From Paraspadella gotoi (taxonomy: Eukaryota > Chaetognatha), in contig CM119265.1 in the NCBI GenBank assembly GCA_051294375.1, positions 20,031,087-20,095,086 on the forward strand: a DNA stretch of 64,000 bases, read 5' to 3'. A program made the position numbers and the translations under genes. This document shows positions 42,789-53,726 of the stretch, one piece after another. The notes below the pieces were generated by a model that had not been told where the DNA came from, made no database searches, and saw only the letters and a list, made by a program, of their open reading frames with translations. Within the stretch, counting starts at the first letter, position 1. Each line of letters begins with the position of its first letter.

Positions 42789-43101
42789 AAAAAGTAGAAA
42801 CTGCCTCGAAAACCATTAATTTCTTGAATCTTATGAAGGAAAAAATTGACGGAAAGGTTTTTTTATATTTGCTCAAGATGATATACGGGAGAAAAAATAA
42901 AGTGTACACGAATGTCAGCTCTTAAAATCTTACATCGAAAAAACGCGCCGTAATAATGAAAGCACAATCGCAAGTGGAGTTGGTTCGGATAAAATAAAAA
43001 AATCATTCCTTCAGAATTTAACAGCCCAGTTTTCTTAAGCCACTAAACCCAGAGACGAATTCATACTCCTGTTTCACCCAAAAGGGTTTTCGAGTTTTTA
43101 A
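42789..43101. other. Short unique tail before the second gap
   Basis: AT-rich sequence absent from the right arm. No gene seen; the open frame entering it from 42344 is a read-through of the broken SYT14 copy. Confidence 0.5.
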
Positions 43102-43126
43102 NNNNNNNNNNNNNNNNNNNNNNNNN
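43102..43126. other. Assembly gap, exactly 25 N, at the centre of the inverted duplication
   Basis: Second 25-N spacer, sitting between the two inverted arms. Sequence on both sides near it contains frame-breaking indels, suggesting both flanks were extended with error-prone reads. Confidence 0.98.
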
Positions 43127-43282
43127 TTTTTTTTAGAATTCCATTTTAAATACCCCGTAAAGAGAGCAATCCTGTGAAATGAAAAGCTCTTGATGCTTTT
43201 CCACTCCAACGGCCAATATCTCCAGCGAAGCTTTTTGTTGACCAACAATCACGCGGCATCACTAATCTCACGCACCCCTCCA

Positions 43283-44094
43283 TCACGTCTCCAACAGCAC
43301 GTGCCATCTCGTGACCACCTCTCCCCTTCCCTCGATCATCTCCTTCCAATGCAGCCGCCCTTCCTGACTGCTGCTCGTCCGTCCCATCGAGCACCACCCC
43401 ACGAGCTCCTTCTTGCGGAATCCGCTCTTCTTGTAGACGCAGACGACGAGCGTCACGTCGGGCAGTTGGAAATGAGGAACTGGAAAGAGGAAGGACTCTC
43501 GGTAGATGGGGCTGGGTTGGGCCTTGCGCACCGAAGTCTTGCTCTTCTCCAGCTCCTTCCCTCGCTCCGAGACCAGCGAGCAACGGACGTAGGTGTCAGG
43601 GGGCTTCGTTTGGCCCCGGTTGTGGAAGTGGCTCCCTGCGGATGAACCTTGGGGTTGAGGGGAAAGAGGGGGAGTGGGGTTGTGGGTGAAGGTTGGGGGG
43701 GAAGATGATTCGGCGACGGGGAGTGGGGGGGGGCAAAAAATATTTCGCTGAGGAATTTTGATTGGATATGGATTTTGGTTATCATGGGTTTTTTTTATAG
43801 GGCGGGGGGGGGGCTCGTTTATTTGATATCCAGGAAGACGTGTCAAGAGTGTGACGAATGAGGGAGATTGGGAAATTAAGGGTGGGGGAGAAGGGGAGAA
43901 GGGTTAAGGCGTGAGAAGCGAATGAGAGAAACGAGAATTGTTTTAGTTTGAGAATTAAGACGAGAAAAAACGGAGAAGAATTACGTGGAGATTGAAAGTA
44001 GTTTTGGGCTGAAATGGAAGTCGATTTGTGAGAGAGAAAAGAAGAGGGCTGGTGACCGAACTTTCTCCATTTAGAAAGTGACAAACGAGCCACC

Positions 44095-44189
<95 letters not shown>

Positions 44190-45274
44190 CGAGATAGAGA
44201 AATGGAGAAGATGTGATACGAGGTTTTTCATTTTCGAGAAGGTGATCGAACGTGGAATTGCAGTGTTGCCTGAAGACTGTGAAGAGTGTGAAAGACTCGA
44301 CGAGAGAGATTTTTTCGCCTGAAAAACTTTTATCACGACTTTTTCCTCGAGGGAGATAAAAACACGAAGATAGAATTCGAAATAGAATTTTCCGAATCGG
44401 AAAGTCATTAAAACATTTTTTTAAAAAGGAATTTAAACAATTTCGAGGTTTGAACTTTAAGACCGCCTCACGATAGCGAGACATCACTCGCCCAGCCGGT
44501 TCCGCAAAATCTAATGCATAAAATCAGGAACGGCGATTTTTAGCTCATAATAATATAATATAATATAATTCGCATATTGTAGAAGTTTAGATTATATTTT
44601 TAGTATCTCCAGGTTCGGTTTTCTCAAATTTTTTTTTAATTAATATTTTATGGATATTTTTAATATTTTTTGCAATTCATTTAGTTTTCAAAATAACATC
44701 TGAACAATTTCATAGTCGAATTGTAGTTTTACAAAAGGAAGTGTACAACCGACAAAACGAATCCCCCCCCCCCAGCCAAAGACCCCCTCCCCTCACCTCC
44801 AGCGCGACCCGTCCGGTCAGATCGAAATAAGCGAGCGAGACTTGAAGCTCGGGCAGCCCGCCCCCGTGTTGCACGTGTCGGGGCTGCTTGGAGGCGGCGT
44901 CGGGCGACTTGGCCTTCTCCTCGGGGGTGAGACGACCCTTGAGCGTCACGTTGATCGTCTCCGCGAGGGAGACGCGTTCCTCGTCGGGCGTGATGGGCGT
45001 GGCGATCGGCAGAGACGTTCGCGGCTCCAACGCGAGATTCTCCGTCGTCTCGGCGTCGAGGTTGACGGCGGCGAAGCTTTGGACGCATTCGCCTGCCGGG
45101 GGGGGAGGGGGGGCGGGGAGTGGGGTAGGATGGGGAGCGGAGAGAGGGTGGAATCAAGGGGGGATCTTTCTATCCTTCTTTCTTTCTTTCTTTTTTTTTT
45201 CTTTCTTTCTTTCATTCTTTTTTCAATCTCTCTTTTTTGTCTCCACTCTTTCTTTCTTTTTTAGTTTATTTTTG

Positions 45275-45309
<35 letters not shown>

Positions 45310-45512
45310 ATCTTTCTTTTTATCTTTTTTCATCTTTCTTTCTTTATTTTATATTTATTTAAATACATGATCACATCTTTTATTTTTCCTTATAATTCTT
45401 TTTTTTTTTCTTGATTTCTTTCTGAATTTAATTTTCTTTGATCTCTTCGTCTAAATCTTTTTTCCTTCAAAATTTATATTTCAAAATCCTCGACGCGATT
45501 TCTCTCCAACTG

Positions 45513-45575
<63 letters not shown>

Positions 45576-48500
45576 TTTTCCAAATTCTTGCCAACAAATT
45601 CGAAACTGGTATTTTAATTAAGCTTTCCATCTTTCTTTCTTTCTTTCTTTCTCTCTTTCTTTCTTTTTTTTATTTCGTTCTTGCTTTCTTTTTTCTTTTT
45701 TTTCTCACTGGTTTTTTTTTTCTTTTTTTATTATTCTTCTTTCCATTTTTGTTTCCATTTTCTCTTTTATTATTCCAGACTTTTTTTAACTAAATCCGAG
45801 ACTTGCTTTTTTAAAAATTATTCGGCGGCAAAAACCGGTAAAAGCGTGGACCGAGTTTTTGAATCACCAATTTCAGAGCGACGAACAGTGAAACCTGTTC
45901 TAGTGATAAAAAATCAGAGTAGAGGTTAAATCCTGATTTATGATAGTTAATAGTTATGATAGCTGATAGTTAAACTAGAGCAGAGGTTATAACTGATTTA
46001 TTGTTTTAAGTATAATAAAATGAATGAATGAATAAATGAATAAATAAATAAATAAATGAATCTCACTGACATGTACGTGGAACAATTATAGGCGAAACAA
46101 AAGAAGCATTGAAATATTGTTTTTACAATGAACGTACTTTAGTAGCATTACGGTTACCAGCTTCCAAGGTTCTTATCTCATACAATGAAAACGATTGTTC
46201 TTCATTCGTTTAGCTTTAAATTGATTTTCTCCCCAGGGAGCAATATTAATTTCTCATAAATGAAACACGCTATATTTAATATTAGAAAAGTTTTATAGAG
46301 CTCCCAGATCAAAACAATTAGTTATCGTACATAAAATATTTTTAAAAAGAAAAAAAATCCTTCGTCGCTTAAATTTTTTCAAGAAATCCATTTGTCCGTT
46401 TACGCATCCATCGGTATCATATCCGTTCATCCATTCACTCAATCCGTTCATCCATTCACTCAATCCGTTCATCCATTCACTCAATCCGTTCATCCATTCA
46501 CTCAATCCGTTCATTCATTCACTCAATCCGTTCATCCATTCACTCAATCCGCTCATTCATTCACTCAATCCGTTCATCCATTCACTCAATCCGCTCATCC
46601 ATTCCCTCAATCCGTTCATCCATTCACTCAATCCGTTCATCCATTCACTCAATCCGTTCATCCATACACGCAGAGAAAGACACAGATAACGAGAGATAAA
46701 ATTCTTGTGAGCGGCTTCTCTTCTCTTCTCTTCTCGAACACGAAAAGATTAGAAACTCCGGTCATCTTAACCTTTCCTTCACATTCGTACAAATCAAGTG
46801 AAGATGTTACAACGTGGCTTCGAGTGACGATGACGGGTAATAATTTACTCTGCAAAATTTGGCTTTCAAAATTTCTCGAAAATGAGCTGTCGATTACTGA
46901 TGGTGTACATTGATGTACATTGAACGCAACGGATCTTGTAACGTACTTAATACAAACCCAACAGTCAACACTACATCGCTTCGTCTCCACTAATTGATAC
47001 ACCAATTCTCTTATATCATCTTTCGATTTTAAAATCACAACCAACAACATATCATTAACCAGGAAGCCAAACTCTCTGGATCTTTGGGGGTTAACAAACT
47101 AGAGAGGTTTGCAGTGATGCGTTAACCAAACAATATCTGTTGGGGACGAAATAATGTAGCTAATATTATAATCAACGAAAAGTACATTTACTGTTTTTTA
47201 CTAACCAACCTCTCTAAATCTTTCTTCCACAACCTTCCCTCGCCTCGCCTCGCCTCACCCAAGAGCCTTTCCTTCTGCATCTTCTCGTAGCCGTAGACTC
47301 TGACGCGGAGGGCGAAGTTCTTGATGTCCTCCGGAGGGATTCCCCGCAGAGTGAAGGATTCCTCGAAGACAGGGTGGGAGGCGAGTTGCCATTTGGTCTT
47401 GAAGCGCTGTTGCTTGGTTGGGAGGAGGGCGAGGTGAACCTGGGAGGGGGGGAGGAGGGGAAGAGGAGGAGGAGGAGGAGATGGGGCAGGTGGATGAAAA
47501 AGAGGAAAAATACGTAGTCATCAAGGACAATGTTTTCGAAAAACATTGGCAATGAGATTGAAAACTTCTTTTTTCTTTGAAATTACGAAATGTTTTTCCC
47601 GAATATAATTTTAAATATTTTATTTCGTATCTACTGTAAATATGGACTACGAATTTATTACATTTTCTCTAGAATCAATATTCAAAAAAATACGTTTTTC
47701 ATTCTCTTGTTCGAATTGTAAAAATTAACTTTTTTATGTGTGCCTCGTTGTATGTATATTGCTTCAATCAAGTGTAGTGAACGAATGAAACACGATTATG
47801 TAATATATAATGAGGCAGACATTTAGTCAACCACCAAAAACGGCAAAACTTAACCCCTCAACAGATTTACTGATCCTCAACGTCCATTCGAATTAAACCA
47901 AAATGTCCAATCAAGCGCGTCAAACGAATCGGCCTCGCGGCTAAAAATAGAAACCGAGTTCGGTGATTGAACAGTTTTCACTTAAAATTAAATAGAGAAA
48001 AGTAAGACTTGATTTTTATATATATTTTTTTTGTTTGCGACGCAGAGAAGCGTCTCTCGTTTGATTTTCTCTCGAAGGGCGGCGCTGATTAAACAGGAAC
48101 CAGGAATCGTCGAGGGAAATGAGGACGAGACGGTGGCGCAGCGGTGAGGGGGTGGGGGAGTTAGGGGATCGGTTGTTTATGGTGTGAGAAGAGATGGGAG
48201 AGGAGGGTCGTAAGGAGACAGCAGAGATAAGGAGAATCGTCCGGTCGTCACGGTTTTAACGTCGAGCAAAATATAAAAAAAAATTGTCGTCAACCATTAA
48301 TTGACGCAACTCCTTTGAACGAAGAAGGAGAACCTTGAATGAGGAAATTTCGGTTGACGGAAAATGTAAATGGATTCTCAGGAGACAAAATATGATCTCC
48401 GACTTTTTCTATTCGATTCTAATAAATGAATTTTACGCTTAATCGACTTGAGATCATTGAATTCCATCAATAAATTTTTTGAATCCCACAAAAAAAAAAG

Positions 48501-50244
48501 AAACTCCGCAGAATCCAGATTCTTAAAAACCTGAAGCTTGTGAAACCCCGTCCTCTCTTCTCCCGGGAGATCGAAGGTTTTGTGCACGAAGAGAAACATC
48601 TTTTTGACGGAGGCGCGATAGTTGAAGGTGATGGTCACGAACCCGGTGCTCACCTCGATCTGTTGTTCTGGGGCTGGAGGTAAGAAAGGGGGGAGGTATA
48701 ACGCACAGGTATTTCCGAAGCTAATGAAACAAAAACCTTGGAGTCAAAAAGGTGAGGGACGTAAGCAACGATAAAGATAAGGCCTTCCTTTCCTTTTAAG
48801 ACGAATTTCCTCTCATTTCCGAATCATCGACTTTCTAAGTTATTTCTTCTTTTATTCCTTTTTCTCTTTCTTTTATTTGACGACGTAAAAACAAAGGGCG
48901 AAAAGTAGGTTTTTAAGATAAAAAAAAAAGAAAGAAAGAAATTTTGTTTAGCAGTATTGGTTTATAAATTCCTAACACGTCTATTAGCTTTTTTTTTTTA
49001 CAACTTTGGAAGCCGAAATTGCCCTCTGGTCGGGATTTGTCTCGCGTCAAAACGAAGAGAACGTCAAGAAAATTTTCATTTTCGTTGAAGGTTGAAAGAC
49101 GCGACCTTAGAAACTTCGGATTTTCATCTCCTCATTTCCAGACATGTTAACTCATATTTTTTCTCTTTACTTCTCTTTTCTTACATTTTTCTTCTCTATC
49201 TATTTTTTCTCCTTCATACCCTTTTCCTTTTGCTTCCTCATCCAACCTCCCGCTTTTTTTCATCATGTTTCCTTTCTTCTCATCTGTCTTCGTATCTCTT
49301 TTTCCTTTAAGAAAATCAGATGGGTAGAAAAATAAGAAAATGAGAAAAAAATAAAATCTATTTTCAATATACGATATAATAAGAAATTCATGTCCATCAG
49401 ACTGCGATAAATATATCAAGTATTGTATCATGTTATATTATGTTATAGAGTTTTTTACCAGATATATAGAGTTATAGAGTTATATAGATTAGTTATATAT
49501 ATTGTAATTTAACCTTGTGTTGTATAGATGCTCCCTCTATTTCCAGAAGACAACACTGACTTCCCCTTCCCAAATTGAGTTATTAGATATAATATAATAT
49601 AAATTTTTTTTAAGAGAGAAAGCAATATATATTTGTTTAAATAATATAGATTAAATACTAAATCCTTCATAAATTATAAATATAGAAAATAGTGAAACAA
49701 GTAATTTGCAAATTTTCATACAAGAATTAAGCGATTCAGCCATCGATCAACGGTCTGCTATTAGATCTGCAGCAACAGCCCACGTCGTCCGTCAAACGTA
49801 AGAAAGAAAAAAAAAGAAAGAAAGAAATATAAAATAGTGAAACAAGAAATAACCCCCCCCCAAAAAAAAAGGAATTTCCCCCATCTACCATCCTTTTTCT
49901 AAGCCCATCAACCAAACTCCTAACCCCCGCCTCTCCGCCACCTCCTCCCCCCCAGCGGAAATCAACTCACGCTCGTCCAACAAGTGAAACTTGGGCGGCA
50001 AGGAGACGGTGGTCAACATCTCCGGAACCTTCATCGTCGAGGGAATCGGCGCCGGGATCGGAACCGGCATCATCAGCGGAGTCATCTTGCTCTCGGTCGG
50101 CGTCCCTCGCGTCGGCAGCGGCTGCCGGAGAGGCTGCTTCCGGTCCGGCTGAACGTTGGCCGTCTCAGCGATAAAGAATCGAAGGGAGACGCGAGCCGCT
50201 TGGGCGGGGGCCTTGGGTGGCGAGGATGGGCGGGGGAGGTCGAG
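43283..50244 (-). CDS. SYT14: Synaptotagmin 14/16-type protein, C2A and C2B exons
   Basis: Five exons on the minus strand: 50244-49971, 48673-48531, 47439-47259, 45092-44797 and 43647-43283, phases matching except at the last junction. Exon one encodes a Pro-rich linker ending FHLLDE. C2A spans the next exons (STGFVTITFNYRASVKKMFL, FKTKWQLASHPVFEESFTLR, RVRVYGYEKMQKERLLGE). C2B follows (LPELQVSLAYFDLTGRVALE, RKAQPSPIYRESFLF, QLPDVTLVVCVYKKS, KKELVGW, then TRWHVLLET and stop). The latter block is diagnostic of SYT14/SYT16. Acidic Ca2+-binding residues are missing from loop 3 of both domains, so Ca2+-independent membrane-trafficking function is expected, as in the family. The last exon carries a net +2 nt shift at its start, near the gap, which I read as sequencing error. 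Confidence 0.9.
44098..44183. repeat. (GA)n microsatellite in SYT14 intron
   Basis: About 43 units of AG; mate in the left arm at 41755-41842 is shorter and interrupted. Confidence 0.95.
45175..45571. repeat. CTTT-rich tract and (CT)n microsatellite in SYT14 intron
   Basis: Imperfect CTTT/TTTC tetranucleotides at 45175-45345 and a pure CT run at 45515-45571; mates at 40560-40815 and 40364-40460 in the left arm. Confidence 0.85.
46418..46669. repeat. 21-bp minisatellite in SYT14 intron, about 12 units
   Basis: Unit ccgttcatccattcactcaat, nearly perfect, with rare C-to-T or A changes. Because 21 is divisible by 3 it produces a long plus-strand frame (SVHPFTQ repeats) that is not a gene. It lies in the intron between exons 47439-47259 and 45092-44797. 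Confidence 0.95.
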
Positions 50245-51990
50245 CTGGGGATGGAAGTGGGGGTGGGGATGGAGGTGGGGGTGGGGGTGGGAGAAAAAGG
50301 TAAGGTTGGGTAAGGAAGAAAATTCTTTCGTCCATGAAGGAGAATCGAGGCGACGCGAGTGAAGAGAAATGAAGCAGGAATAAAAAATCATTCTCGAAAT
50401 ATTTGAGCTGAAAAAATAATTTTGAGATTTTCGTCAGTCGTTCGTTCAGTTCAGTTCAGTTCAGTTCGTCCGTTTTCTTTTCCTCTTTATTATTCTGTCG
50501 CGGCTGGCAGCGTCGTATAAGAACGTCAGCCTTTAAAACTTTATTAGTTAGCATTTTTGTCTGTTTACGTTAAAAAAAGTAAACTACAAAATAAATACGT
50601 ACGTACATATTTTACCTACTGTTTATAACAAAGAAAGCAGTTTCAATTTTTTTTAAATATTGTAAAAAAATATATAAATTTTATACACGTTTATTGTTTA
50701 ATGTTTATTGCATGTGGCCTTTTACCACAACCGCGACTTTTTTCGATCGTTGAAAGATTTTCTTGTTTTTATGTCAGTTAATAAATTATTGATCTCTCTC
50801 AATCGCGGAACAGTTTTTTTTAGCTATAAGTTAAGATTAGGTAATCTCTTTTCAATCTATATTTAATTCTATTTAATTATATTATATATTTAATTAATTT
50901 TTTCAACGAAAAAGAAATTAAAATCTAAATTTGTCTATAAAGACCACAACAGTACAACACTACGACAGTCAACGCTTTTCCAGACTCGGAAAAGAGACGA
51001 CGACGACGACGACGACGACGTCAGCGACGCCACAGAAGCCGAAACCAACAACAACAACAACAAAACAATTGAGAAACTGCCAAACTGATGTCCGAAACAA
51101 CTTCTCGAGGGATCTGGTTTAATAAACTTAATATTCATTATTCAAGGCATCCAAGAAGTAGTAATCGAATTTTCTCGGAAAAATAAAATTCAATATTTTT
51201 CCAAGTGCCAAGTGAAATGGAATAAATTTCCATTGAGGAACCTTTCTTGCTTTTTTTTTTCTTTCTTGCTTTTTTTCTCTTTCTTTCTTTTTTTTCTTTC
51301 TTTCTTTTTCTCCTCTTATTCAGCCAGAAGAGACAGAAAATAGCGTCAATTTTCTTGTCATTTGATTGAAAAAAAAAAAACAAAGAAAGAAAAAAAGAAA
51401 GACACCGTTCAATCAAGTTTTTTCCCCCGTTTTTTTCTCCATGAAACTCGATTTGTTCATATTTGGAACCGAACACAAAGATAAACGTGACGATTCGTTT
51501 TATATTAAATCCTTTTACGTCAAATATAAACATATAAGAGTCGGTGGCCGCGAGAGAACGTGGCGGTCGCTGCTATGATGAAACCGTTATTACCAACGTT
51601 ATCCGTCAATTCTCGAAAAAAAAAAAATAAAAGATCACATCGAAAATGGAGTCACGAAAAGATCAGAGAAATCTATTTCTCACGATTGCCTAATCCCCAA
51701 ACATTTAAAACCTCACCATCTTTAATTTCTGAACCGAAGTATCGCCTGATTTCCCAATCCCACACGAGCCTCACGCTTTCTACAAAATTACCCCCATTCA
51801 AATTGATCCCAATCCATCCCTACTTTTCTCGCCCTCATTTTCGTCTTCTCCAAACTCGCACGAATTCGATTCGGTTTTTTAACTCACCTTAAATCCTCCT
51901 TCGATGCCCAATCATTTGCTTACTCCAATATTCACCCGCCCGCCCATTCTCCACTGAACTTACCAACTCACTAACCCACCCTGAACTCAC

Positions 51991-52301
51991 CCATCGTCGC
52001 CGGGTAGTTCGTCGTATTCCTCCTTTCTTGACGACGAACAACAACAGAGACCAACGACGACGACTACGAGGACGATGAGGGCGAAGGCGCCGACTCCACC
52101 CCAGAGGGCGTAAGGTGGGATGAGGACGTCGAGCGCGCCGAGGATGGCGTTGGCGATGAGGGCGCCACCCGACGCCGGTGGAGGGTCGGCGGCGGCGCTG
52201 GTGGCGGCTACGGTGGGGGCGGCGGCGGGAGGGGCGGAGGAACCGGCGGGGGGTGGGGCAGCCGCGAACGCAGCGCCCGCCGGGAACGCAGGGAGAGTCA
52301 T
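51991..52301 (-). CDS. Membrane-anchor exon, probable first exon of SYT14/16
   Basis: ATG at 52301 opens 103 codons ending at a good donor (gatgg|gtgagt). The product has an Ala/Pro-rich lumenal-type N-terminus of about 60 residues, one membrane segment (GVGAFALIVLVVVVVGL), then CCCSSSRKEEYDELPGDD. Cysteines just inside the membrane and an acidic cytoplasmic start are typical of synaptotagmin anchors, and SYT14 is single-pass with N-terminus outside. It sits on the right strand 1.7 kb upstream of the linker exon. However it exits in phase 2 while the exon at 50244 enters in phase 0, so an intervening exon, another splice site or a different gene is needed. It is also outside the duplicated arm. 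Confidence 0.5.
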
Positions 52302-52376
52302 GGTCCCTGGATAGAGTACTATTGTCTTCGATGTCTTCGTCGCGAAAGTGGAAAGTTTTGGCGATTCGTCGCCATC

Positions 52377-52377
<1 letters not shown>

Positions 52378-52433
<56 letters not shown>
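52378..52433. repeat. (CT)n microsatellite
   Basis: Pure CT run of about 28 units, 80 bases upstream of the ATG at 52301 (GA on the gene strand), so in its promoter or 5' UTR. Confidence 0.95.
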
Positions 52434-52437
<4 letters not shown>

Positions 52438-53171
52438 CCTTAAGTGTCGTCTTACAGAGATTTTCAGAGATTTACATCAGTGGAGGAAAAATATCGCGGC
52501 GACAAAGTCGACATTTTAATTCCGGTTCTTAATACTGTGAGTCGCTTTTCCTTGATGATGTCTCTCGTTGAGTTTAAGTCAAAATCGCAAATAGTCAAAG
52601 TTCAATCTGAAGAGAGAACCTTTTTAGATTTTTAAACAGTAAAATAAACAATTTAAATAGCATTATCCACGAGAGAATATCAGTGAAGCCGATTACAAAA
52701 CCAGTACTTCCAATAAATAATGATCTAGTACAGTCAACGAAAAATCTTATTATAATTAACATTCGAAACAGTCGTGCTTAAAAAAAAAAAAAAAACTGTT
52801 TTGGATTTTGATTTTCTGCCCCGGTGATCCTTCAGTTAGTCGAATCTGATAAGAAAATCGTTCGTAAAAACTTTTTTGTCAACAAAAGAGAAATTCCGAT
52901 TCTAATATATTTTTTTTCTAACTCGTTTTCTTTTTTTCTTTTTTTCTTTTTTCTTTTTCTTTTTAATTTTTACAAAAACGAAAAAAAAAACGTGCAAACT
53001 GAACGACAACGTCGACGACTAGAACGACGAACATTTTATTTCGGTCGAATTAGCTATCTTTTTTTATTATGTTTTAGTAATAAAACTTTTATTCCGCTTT
53101 AGTTCTTAGACTTTTAAGTCGTTAATAACGCAGGAATGAACCGAGAAAGGAGAGCGCCGAGGAGCCGCGAG
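52434..53171. other. Spacer, no gene seen
   Basis: AT-rich with homopolymer A and T runs. The 63- and 92-codon plus-strand frames (52444-52635, 52824-53102) have no support. Confidence 0.5.
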
Positions 53172-53726
53172 TTAGAGAGCGTCCTTTTTGGCGGGAGGTT
53201 TGGGGTTCCAGTCCGTAAAGACTCTCGGGATGTGTGTTGGGAAATGATCGACGGAATTTCTCCCTTAAGATCACGAAGGCTTGAATGGATTTTTTTTTCT
53301 TCAAAACAGACGAGCAATAAACGGAAGAAATTTTTTTTTTTAGCTGTAGGAAAGCAACAACGACGACAACGACGACAAACAAGTTTTTTTCGAAAAGAAA
53401 AACGGCAGAGAAACTGGAATTTCTACTAGAGAAAGGTGAAGCAAAGTCTCAGAGAGGAAGAGAGATTGTATGATGAGATGAGAGATCGAGAGAGAAGATG
53501 AGAGAAGCATCGAAGATGGATTCAGAGAGATGAGAGAGATGTGAGTAGAGAAAGGAAAAGGAGGTGGGAGAAAATTCAGGTTGGGTCGAATGAACTTACC
53601 TCGGGCTCGGTAAGAAATAAAACCCAGTTGAAATATAATTAAAAAGTATTTTATGGTTTGAAGGAGGTAAAATAGATTTAAAGTTGTCGTTGATTTTTTA
53701 AAAATTGTATTGACTCTTTTTTTCAT
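53172..53726 (-). CDS. Possible two-exon small membrane protein
   Basis: Candidate exon 1, 53726-53600, runs from an ATG to the strong donor CGAG|GTAAGT; exon 2, 53263-53172, follows cttaag and ends in TAA. Phases match (1+2). The 72-residue product has a basic N-terminus (MKKRVNTIFKKS), one hydrophobic segment (FYLLQTIKYFLIIFQLGF), then SYRAR and a hydrophilic tail ending PRVFTDWNPKPPAKKDAL. That is the shape of a small single-pass ER or mitochondrial inner-membrane protein. I recognise no family. Exon 2's acceptor has a weak pyrimidine tract, and 30-40 codon open stretches are common by chance, so this is tentative. Confidence 0.3.

Larger units (their letters stand above)
43134..51318. repeat. 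Right arm of the 8.2-kb inverted duplication (cleaner copy)
   Basis: Carries in-frame SYT14/16 exons except close to the gap. It continues without a break into unique sequence right of 51318, so this arm is more likely part of the true contig. Confidence 0.85.

Noticed and set aside
46392-46913. 173-codon frame with SVHPFTQ repeats
   Set aside because: Created by a 21-bp minisatellite whose period is divisible by three, inside a SYT14 intron.
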